Shown here one piece after another: positions 1 through 6,856 of a stretch of 7,276 nucleotides of DNA. The notes beneath the pieces were generated by a model, which saw only the letters and a program-made list of their open reading frames with translations, made no database searches and was not told the origin of the DNA. How positions within the stretch are numbered: the first letter of the stretch is position 1; every line of letters begins with the position of its first letter. The position numbers were made by a program, and so were the translations under genes. Source of the DNA: an uncultured Flavobacteriaceae bacterium (GTDB taxonomy: Bacteria; Bacteroidota; Bacteroidia; Flavobacteriales; Flavobacteriaceae); contig CAJWNW010000080.1 of the NCBI GenBank assembly GCA_913044085.1, forward strand, positions 1 through 7,276, written 5' to 3'.

Positions 1-581
1 GCGCCGTAAGCGGTTTTCAGTTTGTGATCAACGTTGGTCAGCTCAAAAGTCACCGTAGTAATAATATACTGTTCTTTAAATTCCGATTTAAACACAGAAT
101 TTCTATATCCAAATTTACAATCTTCCTTTGAAAATATTTCGACTTCAAACGTTTTTAAATTGACTGCTTCACAACTGACAAAACTGTCTTTTAATTCCAC
201 ACCATAAGCCCCAATGTTTTGGATGGGTGCTGTACCAATATTTCCCGGAATTAGTGATAAATTTTCTAATCCTCCCAAATTGCGCTCTAAGGTCCACATC
301 ACAAAGTCGTGCCAGTTTTCTCCTGCAGCTACCTTAATTTGAGTTGTTGAGTCGTTCTCTTTGCAAATTTTAATGCCTTTTAAGTTGATGTGTAATACCA
401 ATTCTTCCACATTTTTTGTCAGTAGAATGTTGCTGCCCCCACCCAAAACCAATAATTTTGATGGGTTTGCCTTGAGAATACTTTTTAAATCCTCAAGTGA
501 CTCAATTGAAGCAAATGCTTTGGCACTGACATCTACGCCGAAGGTATTATAGGGCTTTAAAGAAACATGCTTTTTAATCAT
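1..581 (-). CDS. murB: UDP-N-acetylenolpyruvoylglucosamine reductase MurB, N-terminal part (3' end outside window)
   Basis: MurB is the cytoplasmic FAD enzyme that reduces UDP-GlcNAc-enolpyruvate to UDP-MurNAc with NADPH, the second committed step of peptidoglycan precursor synthesis. The first 193 codons are open without a frameshift; the family is about 340 residues, so roughly the last 40% lies left of base 1. Visible motifs are NTFG (residues 12-15), the FAD-binding GGGSN (47-51), ENLSLIPG (106-113), APIQNIGAYG (118-127) and FGYRNSVFK (157-165). R160 in the last motif matches the active-site arginine of the E. coli enzyme. The catalytic Ser and Glu of the C-terminal domain are not in view. 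The start ATG overlaps the aminotransferase stop as ATGA, pointing to translational coupling in one transcript. Identification is firm; only the C-terminus is unseen. Confidence 0.95.
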   Translation of the reverse strand, partial: MIKKHVSLKPYNTFGVDVSAKAFASIESLEDLKSILKANPSKLLVLGGGSNILLTKNVEELVLHINLKGIKICKENDSTTQIKVAAGENWHDFVMWTLERNLGGLENLSLIPGNIGTAPIQNIGAYGVELKDSFVSCEAVNLKTFEVEIFSKEDCKFGYRNSVFKSEFKEQYIITTVTFELTNVDHKLKTAYG

Positions 582-1774
582 TCCAAATTTTTGTAAACTT
601 TCAACCCTTGCTTCAAAATATTAACAGATTTAATTAAATCCTCTTTTTTTAGTACGTACGCAATTCTCAGCTGATTCTTACCAAGGCCTGGGGTGGCATA
701 AAAACCTGCAGCGGGCGCCATCATGATGGTTTCATTTTCAACTCTAAATGCTTCTAAAAGCCATTGTGCAAAGGCATCAGCATTGGAAATGGGCAGTTCG
801 ACAATGCAGTAAAATGCGCCTTTCGGTTTTGCTACTTTTACGCCTGGAATTTTTTGGAGTTCTTGAATTAAAATATTTCGACGCTCCACATATTCTTCAA
901 TGACTTCATCAAAATAGGAATCGGGGGTGTCAAGTGCTGCTTCGCTGGCAATTTGTGCATAGGTAGGCGGGGATAGGCGTGCTTGGGCAAATTTTAATGC
1001 TGTTTCATAGACTTTTTTGTTTTTGGTCACCAAACATCCAATGCGCGCGCCGCACATGCTGTAACGTTTAGAAACTGAGTCAATCATAATGGCATGCGCT
1101 TCCAGTCCTTCAATCGCCATGATAGAATGGTGTTCTTTACCATCATAAGCAAATTCCCGGTATACTTCATCGGCAATGAGAAATAAATCGTGTTTTTTCA
1201 CTAACTTGACAAGTTGAGAAATTTCTTCTATACTGTAAAGATAGCCTGTAGGGTTACCCGGGTTGCAAATAAGAATCGCTTTTGTCTTAGGGGTAATTAA
1301 GGCTTCAAAATCTTTAATTGGTGGCAGTGCAAAATTATTATCAATTTCAGAAACAACAGGAACAACATTCACGCCTTGTGCGACAGAAAATCCATTGTAA
1401 TTGGCATAAAATGGCTCCGGTATGATTATTTCATCACCCTGGTCCATGATGCTTCCAATGGTGAAAAGAAGCGCTTCGCTACCTCCCGTAGTCACAAGGA
1501 TGTTATCTGCCTCAACTGCGATATGGTGTTTTTTATAATAGTGCGCTAACTTATTTCGGTAGACTTCAGACCCTTCAGAGCGGCTATAAGCCAATACATT
1601 GAGCGTATTATTTTTAACAGCATTTAGGACTAATTCGGGCGTTTTAATATCTGGCTGGCCAATATTTAAATGGTAAACATGTACACCTTCAGATTTTGCT
1701 TGTTCTGAATAGGGTACTAGTTTTCGTATGGGTGAGGCGGGCATTTGAATCCCTTTATTTGATATTTTTGGCAT
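578..1774 (-). CDS. PLP-dependent class I/II aminotransferase (aspartate aminotransferase fold)
   Basis: A complete 398-residue fold-type I aminotransferase of the usual length, cytoplasmic, moving an amino group between an amino acid and a 2-oxo acid through pyridoxal phosphate. Seen in order: LNIGQPD (36-42), TTGGSEAL (95-102) for phosphate contact, NPGNPTG (171-177) with N174, ADEVY (201-205) with D202 facing the pyridine nitrogen and Y205, SVSKRYSMCGARIG (233-246) with the Schiff-base lysine K236 and phosphate-binding R244, and LRIAY (369-373) with R370 for the substrate carboxylate. The start at 1774 is preferred over Met11 because the leading residues with MPASPIRKLV match the usual N-terminus of this group. 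Substrate cannot be read from sequence: aspartate, aromatic or branched-chain amino acids are all possible. It is the first gene of a two-or-more-gene unit with murB. No Shine-Dalgarno sequence precedes it, as is normal for Bacteroidota. Confidence 0.93.
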   Translation of the reverse strand: MPKISNKGIQMPASPIRKLVPYSEQAKSEGVHVYHLNIGQPDIKTPELVLNAVKNNTLNVLAYSRSEGSEVYRNKLAHYYKKHHIAVEADNILVTTGGSEALLFTIGSIMDQGDEIIIPEPFYANYNGFSVAQGVNVVPVVSEIDNNFALPPIKDFEALITPKTKAILICNPGNPTGYLYSIEEISQLVKLVKKHDLFLIADEVYREFAYDGKEHHSIMAIEGLEAHAIMIDSVSKRYSMCGARIGCLVTKNKKVYETALKFAQARLSPPTYAQIASEAALDTPDSYFDEVIEEYVERRNILIQELQKIPGVKVAKPKGAFYCIVELPISNADAFAQWLLEAFRVENETIMMAPAAGFYATPGLGKNQLRIAYVLKKEDLIKSVNILKQGLKVYKNLE

Positions 1775-1800
1775 TTTGAATTCTATCTAAGTTCAAAGTA

Positions 1801-1808
1801 CAAATTTA
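1801..1808 (-). promoter_or_regulatory. Candidate Bacteroidota -7 box for the aminotransferase-murB unit
   Basis: Read on the minus strand this is TAAATTTG, a full match to the Bacteroidota -7 consensus TAnnTTTG. It ends 26 bases before the ATG at 1774, giving a short leader. The -33 element is poor: TTTT at 1829-1832 lies 20 bases upstream where TTTG is expected. The region is very AT-rich, so chance matches are likely. The position between an upstream terminator and the first gene supports the call. Confidence 0.45.
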
Positions 1809-1864
1809 TTTTATAGTTTATTTATAATAAAATGGATTTCCAATTAATTATCCAATTTATAAAT

Positions 1865-1896
1865 AAAAAAAACACCTAATAAAAAGGTGCTTTTTT
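1865..1896 (-). terminator. Intrinsic terminator of the DUF1573 gene
   Basis: On the minus strand the stem is GCACCT (1890-1885) and AGGTGT (1877-1872) around a 7-base loop, preceded by six A and followed by a run of T down to 1865. The outermost pair is a G-U wobble on the minus strand but an A-C mismatch on the plus strand, so the structure favours minus-strand transcription. It starts 22 bases after the DUF1573 stop codon and separates that gene from the aminotransferase unit. Confidence 0.8.
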
Positions 1897-1917
1897 ATTT
1901 AAATATTTTAGTATCAT

Positions 1918-2343
1918 TTACTTTTCCACAACACTTTTTGTGGTAGGTTTTAAAACATTTGTTTTGCTGGGGTCAATCACATTTCCTTTAATTTTAAGGG
2001 CTACTGTTGGTGTATCCGCATTGGAAGTTACCGTAATAGTTTTTCGGATAGGGTTGACTCTTTTGGTGTCGTATTTAACCTGAATTTCACCATCTTCACC
2101 AGGAAGAATTGGCGCTTCGGGTTTTTTTGGAACAGTACAACCACAGCTAGACTTAACAGCACTGACGACTAGGGGTGCATTGCCAGTATTTTTAAACTTA
2201 AAAACACGAATACCATCGGCACCTTTTTCAATAGTCCCATAATCGATAACAGTGGTTTCAAATTCAATTTTGGCTATTTTTTCTTGAGCTGAAAGCGTCA
2301 TTGTAAAGAAGCCTATAAGTAAGATTGCATATGTTTTCTTCAT
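1918..2343 (-). CDS. Secreted DUF1573 family protein
   Basis: A 141-residue protein with a Sec signal peptide: MKK, a hydrophobic stretch to about residue 17, and a likely cleavage after LSA (residue 19), so it probably acts in the periplasm. There is no lipobox cysteine. The mature part is a single immunoglobulin-like beta domain of the DUF1573 type: DYGTIEKG (34-41), FKFKNTGNAPLVV (48-60), the hallmark SSCGCTVP (65-72) with C67 and C69, a PGEDGEI turn (81-87), and ITVTSNAD (103-110) near the end. The short Lys/Thr-rich tail after residue 122 looks unstructured. Such proteins are very common in Bacteroidota, but their function is not established and I assign none. The gene is transcribed alone, divergent from valS and ended by its own terminator. 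Confidence 0.9.
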   Translation of the reverse strand: MKKTYAILLIGFFTMTLSAQEKIAKIEFETTVIDYGTIEKGADGIRVFKFKNTGNAPLVVSAVKSSCGCTVPKKPEAPILPGEDGEIQVKYDTKRVNPIRKTITVTSNADTPTVALKIKGNVIDPSKTNVLKPTTKSVVEK

Positions 2344-2366
2344 GCTTGTGAATGTTTGTTGATTTG

Positions 2367-2395
2367 TAAATTTAAAGATTTTTTATTCAATCAAA
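2367..2395 (-). promoter_or_regulatory. Candidate promoter of the DUF1573 gene
   Basis: On the minus strand TTTG (2395-2392) is followed after 17 bases by TAAATTTA (2374-2367), which matches the Bacteroidota -33/-7 pattern TTTG...TAnnTTTG except for the final base of the -7 box. The -7 box lies 23 bases before the ATG at 2343, so the leader would be short. AT-richness makes this tentative. Confidence 0.4.
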
Positions 2396-2400
2396 AAATC
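2377..2400. repeat. Inverted repeat in the divergent DUF1573/valS spacer
   Basis: Two perfect 8-base arms, GATTTTTT (2377-2384) and AAAAAATC (2393-2400), flank an 8-base centre. The right arm overlaps the candidate -33 element of the DUF1573 promoter, so an operator role is possible. The arms are mostly homopolymer and would arise easily by chance in such AT-rich DNA. With no T-run placed for termination, it is not a convincing terminator. Confidence 0.35.
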
Positions 2401-2426
2401 TGACTGTATAATTGTAGTTTTTTTAA

Positions 2427-2457
2427 TTTTAAAGCACGTAAAATATAAGTACTTTTG
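2427..2457 (+). promoter_or_regulatory. Candidate valS promoter
   Basis: TACTTTTG (2450-2457) fully matches the Bacteroidota -7 consensus TAnnTTTG. TTTT (2427-2430), 19 bases upstream, is a one-mismatch -33 element. Transcription would begin a few bases after 2457, leaving a leader of about 25 bases before the ATG at 2490. This placement argues against the in-frame GTG at 2457 as the start codon, because that codon overlaps the -7 box. Confidence 0.5.
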
Positions 2458-2489
2458 TGTATTCTAACACAAAAACCATTCCAAATAGT

Positions 2490-5120
2490 ATGAGTATTCC
2501 ATCTAAATACGATGCAGCTATAGTTGAGCAAAAATGGTATGACTATTGGATGAAACACAATTTTTTTCATTCGACGCCGGATGAAAGGATTCCCTATACC
2601 ATTGTGATCCCCCCGCCAAATGTCACCGGCATTTTACACATGGGCCACATGCTTAATAATACCATACAAGATGTGCTCATCAGACGTGCTCGGTTGCAAG
2701 GTAAAAATGCATGTTGGGTACCGGGTACGGACCATGCTTCCATAGCAACGGAGGCCAAGGTGGTTGCAAAGCTTAAGGAAAAAGGGATTGATAAAAACGA
2801 TTTGAGCCGTGAGGAGTTTTTGGCGCATGCTTGGGAATGGACTCACGAATATGGCGGTGTTATTTTAAATCAGCTCAAAAAGCTGGGTTGTTCTTGTGAT
2901 TGGGATCGCACCAAGTTCACGCTAGACATAGATATGAGTGAATCTGTTATTTCTGTTTTTATTGACCTTTACAATAAAGGTTTGATTTATAGAGGATTCA
3001 GAATGGTTAATTGGGATCCACAAGCACAAACGACCCTGTCGGATGAGGAAGTGATTTACGAAGAGCGACAAGGTAATTTATACCATGTAGCATACGCAAT
3101 TCAAGGTAGCGATGAGCAGATTACCATTGCCACCACGCGTCCTGAAACCATTTTAGGAGATTCAGCTATTTGTGTCAACCCCAATGATAATCGATTCAAG
3201 CATTTAAAAGGAAAAAAAGCGATTGTCCCTATTTGCAATAGAGTTGTTCCAATTATTGAAGATGAATATGTCGACATTGAATTTGGTACAGGATGTTTAA
3301 AGGTAACCCCTGCCCACGACGAAAACGATAAAATACTGGGTGATAAGCATAGCTTAGAAGTCATTGATATTTTTAATCCAGATGCCACTCTTAATGGTTA
3401 CGGATTGCACTATCAAGGAAAGGATCGTTTTGTAGTGCGTGAAGAAATTTCAAAAGAATTAAAAGCCAAAGGCTGTCTGGTCAAAACAGAATCTCATTTG
3501 CACAAGGTGGGAACCTCTGAACGTACCAAAGTGGTGATTGAGCCACGGCTTTCTTACCAGTGGTTTTTGAAAATGGAAGGCTTAGTAAAACCTGCTATTG
3601 AAGCCGTTTTAGACACTGAAACCGTTAAATTATTTCCTAAAAAATTCAATAACACCTACCGCTATTGGATGGAGAACATTCGTGACTGGAATATTTCAAG
3701 ACAGTTGTATTGGGGGCAACAAATACCTGCCTATTATTTCGGGGACGGAAAGGACGACTTTGTAGTAGCAGATTCCAAAGAAGCTGCGCTTGAACTGGTG
3801 CATAAAAAAACTCAAAACACCGACTTAAAAATTGAAAATTTAAGACAAGATTCTGATGTTTTAGATACTTGGTTTTCGTCTTGGCTTTGGCCGATTTCTG
3901 TCTTTGATGGTATAAGAAATCCCAACAATGAAGAGATTAATTATTATTACCCAACCAATGATTTGGTTACTGGTCCAGATATTTTGTTTTTCTGGGTGGC
4001 TAGAATGATTGTTGCTGGTTTTGAATTTAGAGATAAAAAACCGTTTCAAAATGTTTATTTGACGGGACTGGTTCGGGATAAGGAACGTCGAAAAATGAGC
4101 AAATCTTTGGGCAATTCTCCGGATGCTTTAAAATTAATTAAAGATTTTGGAGCTGATGGGGTGCGCGTAGGACTCTTATTAAGTTCCGCTGCAGGCAATG
4201 ATTTATTATTTGATGAAGCACTCTGTCAACAAGGAAAAGCATTTGGAAATAAAATTTGGAATGCTTTTCGACTTATTGATGGGTGGGAAATTGCTGAAAT
4301 AAATCAACCCGAAGACAAGGCCATTGCATTGGAGTGGTACGCCTGTAAATTTCAAAAAGTCTTATCTGAAATTGAAGACCATTTTAGTAAATACCGTTTG
4401 AGTGATGCTTTGATGGCCATCTATAAACTTGTATGGGATGATTTTTGTTCTTGGCTGCTCGAAATGATCAAGCCAGATTATGGCGCACCTATCGATAAAA
4501 AAACACATGCTACTGTTGTGCACTTCCTGGAAGAAAATTTGAAAATTTTACACCCCTTTATGCCATTTTTAACAGAAGAAATATGGCAATTCTTAAAAAC
4601 ACGTACCCCAAATCAAGCTCTTATTGTCTCTAGTTGGCCTACATCAGCCTCTTATGATACTTCTTTGTTGGAAGAATTTCATTTTGCTTCTGAGGTGATT
4701 TCTGGTATCCGGAATTTACGTAAACAAAAACAAATTCCATTCAAAACAACAGTTGAACTTCATGTGATCAATAAGGTCTCAAGTACTCAAAAATTTGATG
4801 GTTTAATTTCTAAGCTTGGAAATATTTCTAAAATTAATTATGCAGATAGTTTGGTCGAAAAAGCATTTTCGTTTCGTGTACAATCAAATGAGTATTTTAT
4901 GGTAGCTGATGTAGCAATTGATTTAGAGGCTGAGGTTGCCAAGATTAAAGAAGAATTGAACTATATCAAAGGATTTTTAAAATCTGTCCAGAAAAAACTT
5001 TCAAATACGCGTTTTGTATCGAATGCTCCCGAGCAAGTGGTTGCCAGTGAAAAGAAAAAGGAAGCCGATGCCTTGGCAAAGATTCAAACCCTGGAGTCAA
5101 GCTTGAAAAATCTGACCTAA
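2490..5120 (+). CDS. valS: Valyl-tRNA synthetase
   Basis: The cytoplasmic class I enzyme that charges tRNA-Val and edits mischarged threonine. From ATG 2490 it has 876 residues, the normal bacterial length. Visible: PPPNVTG (41-47) leading into the HIGH-type motif HMGH (50-53), GTDHASIATEAKV (79-91), the CP1 editing domain including TTRPETILGD and TPAHDENDK, the ISRQLYWGQQIP stretch that resumes the catalytic core, DTWFSSWLWP, and RRKMSKSLGNSPD with KMSKS at 535-539. An alpha-helical anticodon-binding domain follows. From about residue 811 there is a Lys/Glu-rich coiled-coil arm typical of ValRS. The frame stays open upstream to a GTG at 2457, adding 11 residues, but ATG 2490 gives the usual N-terminus (MSIPSKYDAA) and fits the promoter. 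The segment VGTSERT lacks the cysteines seen in some ValRS zinc sites. The gene is intact. Confidence 0.98.
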   Translation: MSIPSKYDAAIVEQKWYDYWMKHNFFHSTPDERIPYTIVIPPPNVTGILHMGHMLNNTIQDVLIRRARLQGKNACWVPGTDHASIATEAKVVAKLKEKGIDKNDLSREEFLAHAWEWTHEYGGVILNQLKKLGCSCDWDRTKFTLDIDMSESVISVFIDLYNKGLIYRGFRMVNWDPQAQTTLSDEEVIYEERQGNLYHVAYAIQGSDEQITIATTRPETILGDSAICVNPNDNRFKHLKGKKAIVPICNRVVPIIEDEYVDIEFGTGCLKVTPAHDENDKILGDKHSLEVIDIFNPDATLNGYGLHYQGKDRFVVREEISKELKAKGCLVKTESHLHKVGTSERTKVVIEPRLSYQWFLKMEGLVKPAIEAVLDTETVKLFPKKFNNTYRYWMENIRDWNISRQLYWGQQIPAYYFGDGKDDFVVADSKEAALELVHKKTQNTDLKIENLRQDSDVLDTWFSSWLWPISVFDGIRNPNNEEINYYYPTNDLVTGPDILFFWVARMIVAGFEFRDKKPFQNVYLTGLVRDKERRKMSKSLGNSPDALKLIKDFGADGVRVGLLLSSAAGNDLLFDEALCQQGKAFGNKIWNAFRLIDGWEIAEINQPEDKAIALEWYACKFQKVLSEIEDHFSKYRLSDALMAIYKLVWDDFCSWLLEMIKPDYGAPIDKKTHATVVHFLEENLKILHPFMPFLTEEIWQFLKTRTPNQALIVSSWPTSASYDTSLLEEFHFASEVISGIRNLRKQKQIPFKTTVELHVINKVSSTQKFDGLISKLGNISKINYADSLVEKAFSFRVQSNEYFMVADVAIDLEAEVAKIKEELNYIKGFLKSVQKKLSNTRFVSNAPEQVVASEKKKEADALAKIQTLESSLKNLT

Positions 5121-5122
5121 GT

Positions 5123-5389
5123 TTAAGTTCTATAAAGTAAATATTTTTTTGCCAACGCGATATAGCGTCTTTTTGCTTCGTCCTCTGAAATGTTTTCAAC
5201 CTGAAATAGTGCATTTGTCTTAAACGCATTGATTATAGCTTTGCTGCTACCTGGTCGGCTGTAATCATTAGTGGCTTTTTTGTAGTAAGCATAAAGCTTT
5301 AGCAAGGTGTCCGCAGGAAATGGCTCCTTATGATCGTTGATACTTTTTACGGCCATATCAAATTCAGTATCTAAATTACTTTGCTCCAT
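5123..5389 (-). CDS. Acyl-CoA-binding protein (ACBP) family, small cytoplasmic protein
   Basis: An 88-residue protein, the standard size of the four-helix ACBP fold, which binds long-chain acyl-CoA. Matching features are LDTEFDMAV (6-14), PADTLLKLYAYYKKAT (25-40), RPG (45-47) and ISEDEAKRRYI (67-77). Aligned by eye with bovine ACBP, Y33, K37, K57 and Y76 take the places of ligand contacts Tyr28, Lys32, Lys54 and Tyr73. The two tryptophans of the KWDAW segment are absent. The frame is open to an ATG at 5449, but that would overlap psd by 59 bases. ATG 5389 gives the family's normal length and leaves one base after the psd stop (TAA, A, ATG). It is the last gene of the cdsA-psd operon. Family assignment is good; actual ligand and role are inferred. 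Confidence 0.85.
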   Translation of the reverse strand: MEQSNLDTEFDMAVKSINDHKEPFPADTLLKLYAYYKKATNDYSRPGSSKAIINAFKTNALFQVENISEDEAKRRYIALAKKYLLYRT

Positions 5390-5390
5390 T

Positions 5391-6038
5391 TTAAAGTTTT
5401 GCAATGACTGTCTCACCGCCTCTAACTTTTTGATTGAGTTTAATATCAAGTTTGGTACCCAAAGGTAAAAATAAATCTACTCTTGAGCCAAATTTTATAA
5501 AACCAGCGTCATTTCCTTGAACCACATTTTGATTTTTTTTGGCATAATTAACAATGCGTCTTGCCAAAAATCCAGCAATTTGACGGTAGAGAACTTTACC
5601 AAATTTAGAATTTTCAACAACCACGCTTGTACGTTCATTTTTTTCACTTGATTTGGGATGCCAAGCGACTAAATAATTTCCAGGATGGTATTTGCTAAAA
5701 AGCACTTTTCCTCCAATGGGGTAGCGTGTTACATGTACATTGATTGGAGACATGAAAACACTAACTTGCAGACGCTTGTCCTTAAAATATTCGGGTTCCT
5801 GTACTTCTTCTATAACAACCACTTTACCATCTACAGGGGAAACAACATGATTATCGTCAATTCGGGTGTTGCGTTTGGGGTTTCTAAAAAATTGTAAAAT
5901 AAGAACAAAGATAAAAAGCAATCCAATTTGAAGTGTTTTGACCAGCCATGGAATCCCAATGAAATCCATCACCAAGAATAAACTTCCAACAATGATTAAA
6001 CTTACAAAAATTATAGTCTGTCCTTCTTTATGAAACAT
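5391..6038 (-). CDS. psd: Phosphatidylserine decarboxylase, short proenzyme form
   Basis: Converts phosphatidylserine to phosphatidylethanolamine at the inner membrane. It is 215 residues, typical of the short (PSD-B/archaetidylserine decarboxylase-like) group. Two hydrophobic segments lie at about 8-24 and 29-50. The catalytic part shows FFRNP (50-54), SPVDGKV (67-73) with D70, SPINVHVTR (97-105) with H103, the HPGN turn (118-121), and the self-cleavage site FGSRVD (183-188). Cleavage between G184 and S185 would give a beta chain of 184 residues and a 31-residue alpha chain starting with the pyruvoyl group made from S185. All key residues are present, so it should be active. Its ATG lies inside the end of cdsA (11-base overlap), and the ACBP gene starts one base after its stop, so all three are probably co-translated from one mRNA. 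Confidence 0.95.
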   Translation of the reverse strand: MFHKEGQTIIFVSLIIVGSLFLVMDFIGIPWLVKTLQIGLLFIFVLILQFFRNPKRNTRIDDNHVVSPVDGKVVVIEEVQEPEYFKDKRLQVSVFMSPINVHVTRYPIGGKVLFSKYHPGNYLVAWHPKSSEKNERTSVVVENSKFGKVLYRQIAGFLARRIVNYAKKNQNVVQGNDAGFIKFGSRVDLFLPLGTKLDIKLNQKVRGGETVIAKL

Positions 6039-6849
6039 AATTTAATAGTCTTAAAAATAAATAAATAAAAGGCGCAACAAATATTGCACTGTCCAATCGG
6101 TCAAGTAATCCACCATGGCCAGGCATCATGGTGCCGCTGTCCTTAACGTCTGCTTGACGCTTGTATTTGGATTCTATTAAGTCGCCGATGGTTCCAAACA
6201 CACTCACCAAAACACTCATAACAAGCCAGCTTGTAAATTGTAATTCGTTGGTGAATTTAAAAATAAAATAACTTCCTATGGCCGAAAAAAACACTCCACC
6301 TAAAAATCCTTCTACTGTTTTTTTCGGTGAAACACTTTCAAATAATTTTTGCCTTCCATAATTAGAGCCTATAAAATAAGCAAAGCTATCATTGATCCAA
6401 ATCAGGGCAAACATACCAATAATGATACTTGGATTGTAGGTCCCAAAATTAAAAGCAATTAATGCGAGGAAAACGATGCCACCACTAATATAAAATGTAG
6501 TGTTGATGTATCGGTTTGTTAGTAGTTTTGGTAAACTTTTAGAAGAGAAAAGGTCGCGGGTTAAAAACAATAAAACGAAAACACAGATAACATGAAGTAT
6601 TTGAGAAGCGTCATTTAGCCCAATAGAATTACCAATCAGCATTTCCATAAAACCAAACGCAAATATAAGTGCTGTGAAAATGAGATAAGAAAGCCAATTT
6701 TTTTGCGCTATGAGTTTGTTGAATTCATACAGGCAAAGAAATCCAAAAACCAACAAGAGCACCAAAAATGTAAATTTATTTTGTGCCGCTAAAACCAAAA
6801 TTATTGCGAACAAGCTCCCAGAAATGGTTCTTTTTATTAATTTTTCCAA
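6028..6849 (-). CDS. cdsA: Phosphatidate cytidylyltransferase (CDP-diacylglycerol synthase)
   Basis: An integral membrane enzyme making CDP-diacylglycerol from CTP and phosphatidic acid, the branch point for PE and anionic phospholipids. It has 273 residues with several hydrophobic segments (about 11-22, 26-40, 52-72, 84-96, 118-134, 141-158, 183-198, 207-222, 254-270). The full CDP-diglyceride synthase signature runs from S227 to D253, including SKYKR, KDSG, PGHGG and DRLD. An upstream conserved stretch contains WINDSFAYFIGSNYG (151-165) and SPKKTVEGF (174-182). The start appears to be TTG at 6849: no ATG or GTG exists in frame between there and the TAG stop 21 bases upstream. The resulting N-terminus MEKLIKRTISGSLF resembles the family. 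It begins 7 bases after the LUD gene stop and overlaps psd by 11 bases. Confidence 0.95.
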   Translation of the reverse strand: MEKLIKRTISGSLFAIILVLAAQNKFTFLVLLLVFGFLCLYEFNKLIAQKNWLSYLIFTALIFAFGFMEMLIGNSIGLNDASQILHVICVFVLLFLTRDLFSSKSLPKLLTNRYINTTFYISGGIVFLALIAFNFGTYNPSIIIGMFALIWINDSFAYFIGSNYGRQKLFESVSPKKTVEGFLGGVFFSAIGSYFIFKFTNELQFTSWLVMSVLVSVFGTIGDLIESKYKRQADVKDSGTMMPGHGGLLDRLDSAIFVAPFIYLFLRLLNYVS

Positions 6850-6856
6850 AGCGTGG

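Noticed and set aside
361..552. Plus-strand open frame of 63 codons
   Set aside because: It lies fully opposite murB, whose conserved MurB motifs explain the region.
1871..1896. The 1865-1896 hairpin as a plus-strand or bidirectional terminator
   Set aside because: No plus-strand gene ends nearby, and the outer pair is a mismatch on that strand.
2634..4049. Three minus-strand open frames (2634-2846, 3101-3388, 3861-4049)
   Set aside because: All are antisense to valS, resemble no family and have no promoter or neighbour support.
4966..5229. Minus-strand open frame of 87 codons
   Set aside because: It overlaps both the valS end and the ACBP gene in a different frame, and its composition is not protein-like.
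5390..5449. Upstream ATG at 5449 for the ACBP gene
   Set aside because: It would add 20 residues encoded inside the end of psd; the ATG at 5389 gives the family's normal length and a one-base gap.
5685..5897. Plus-strand open frame of 70 codons
   Set aside because: It is antisense to the conserved catalytic part of psd.
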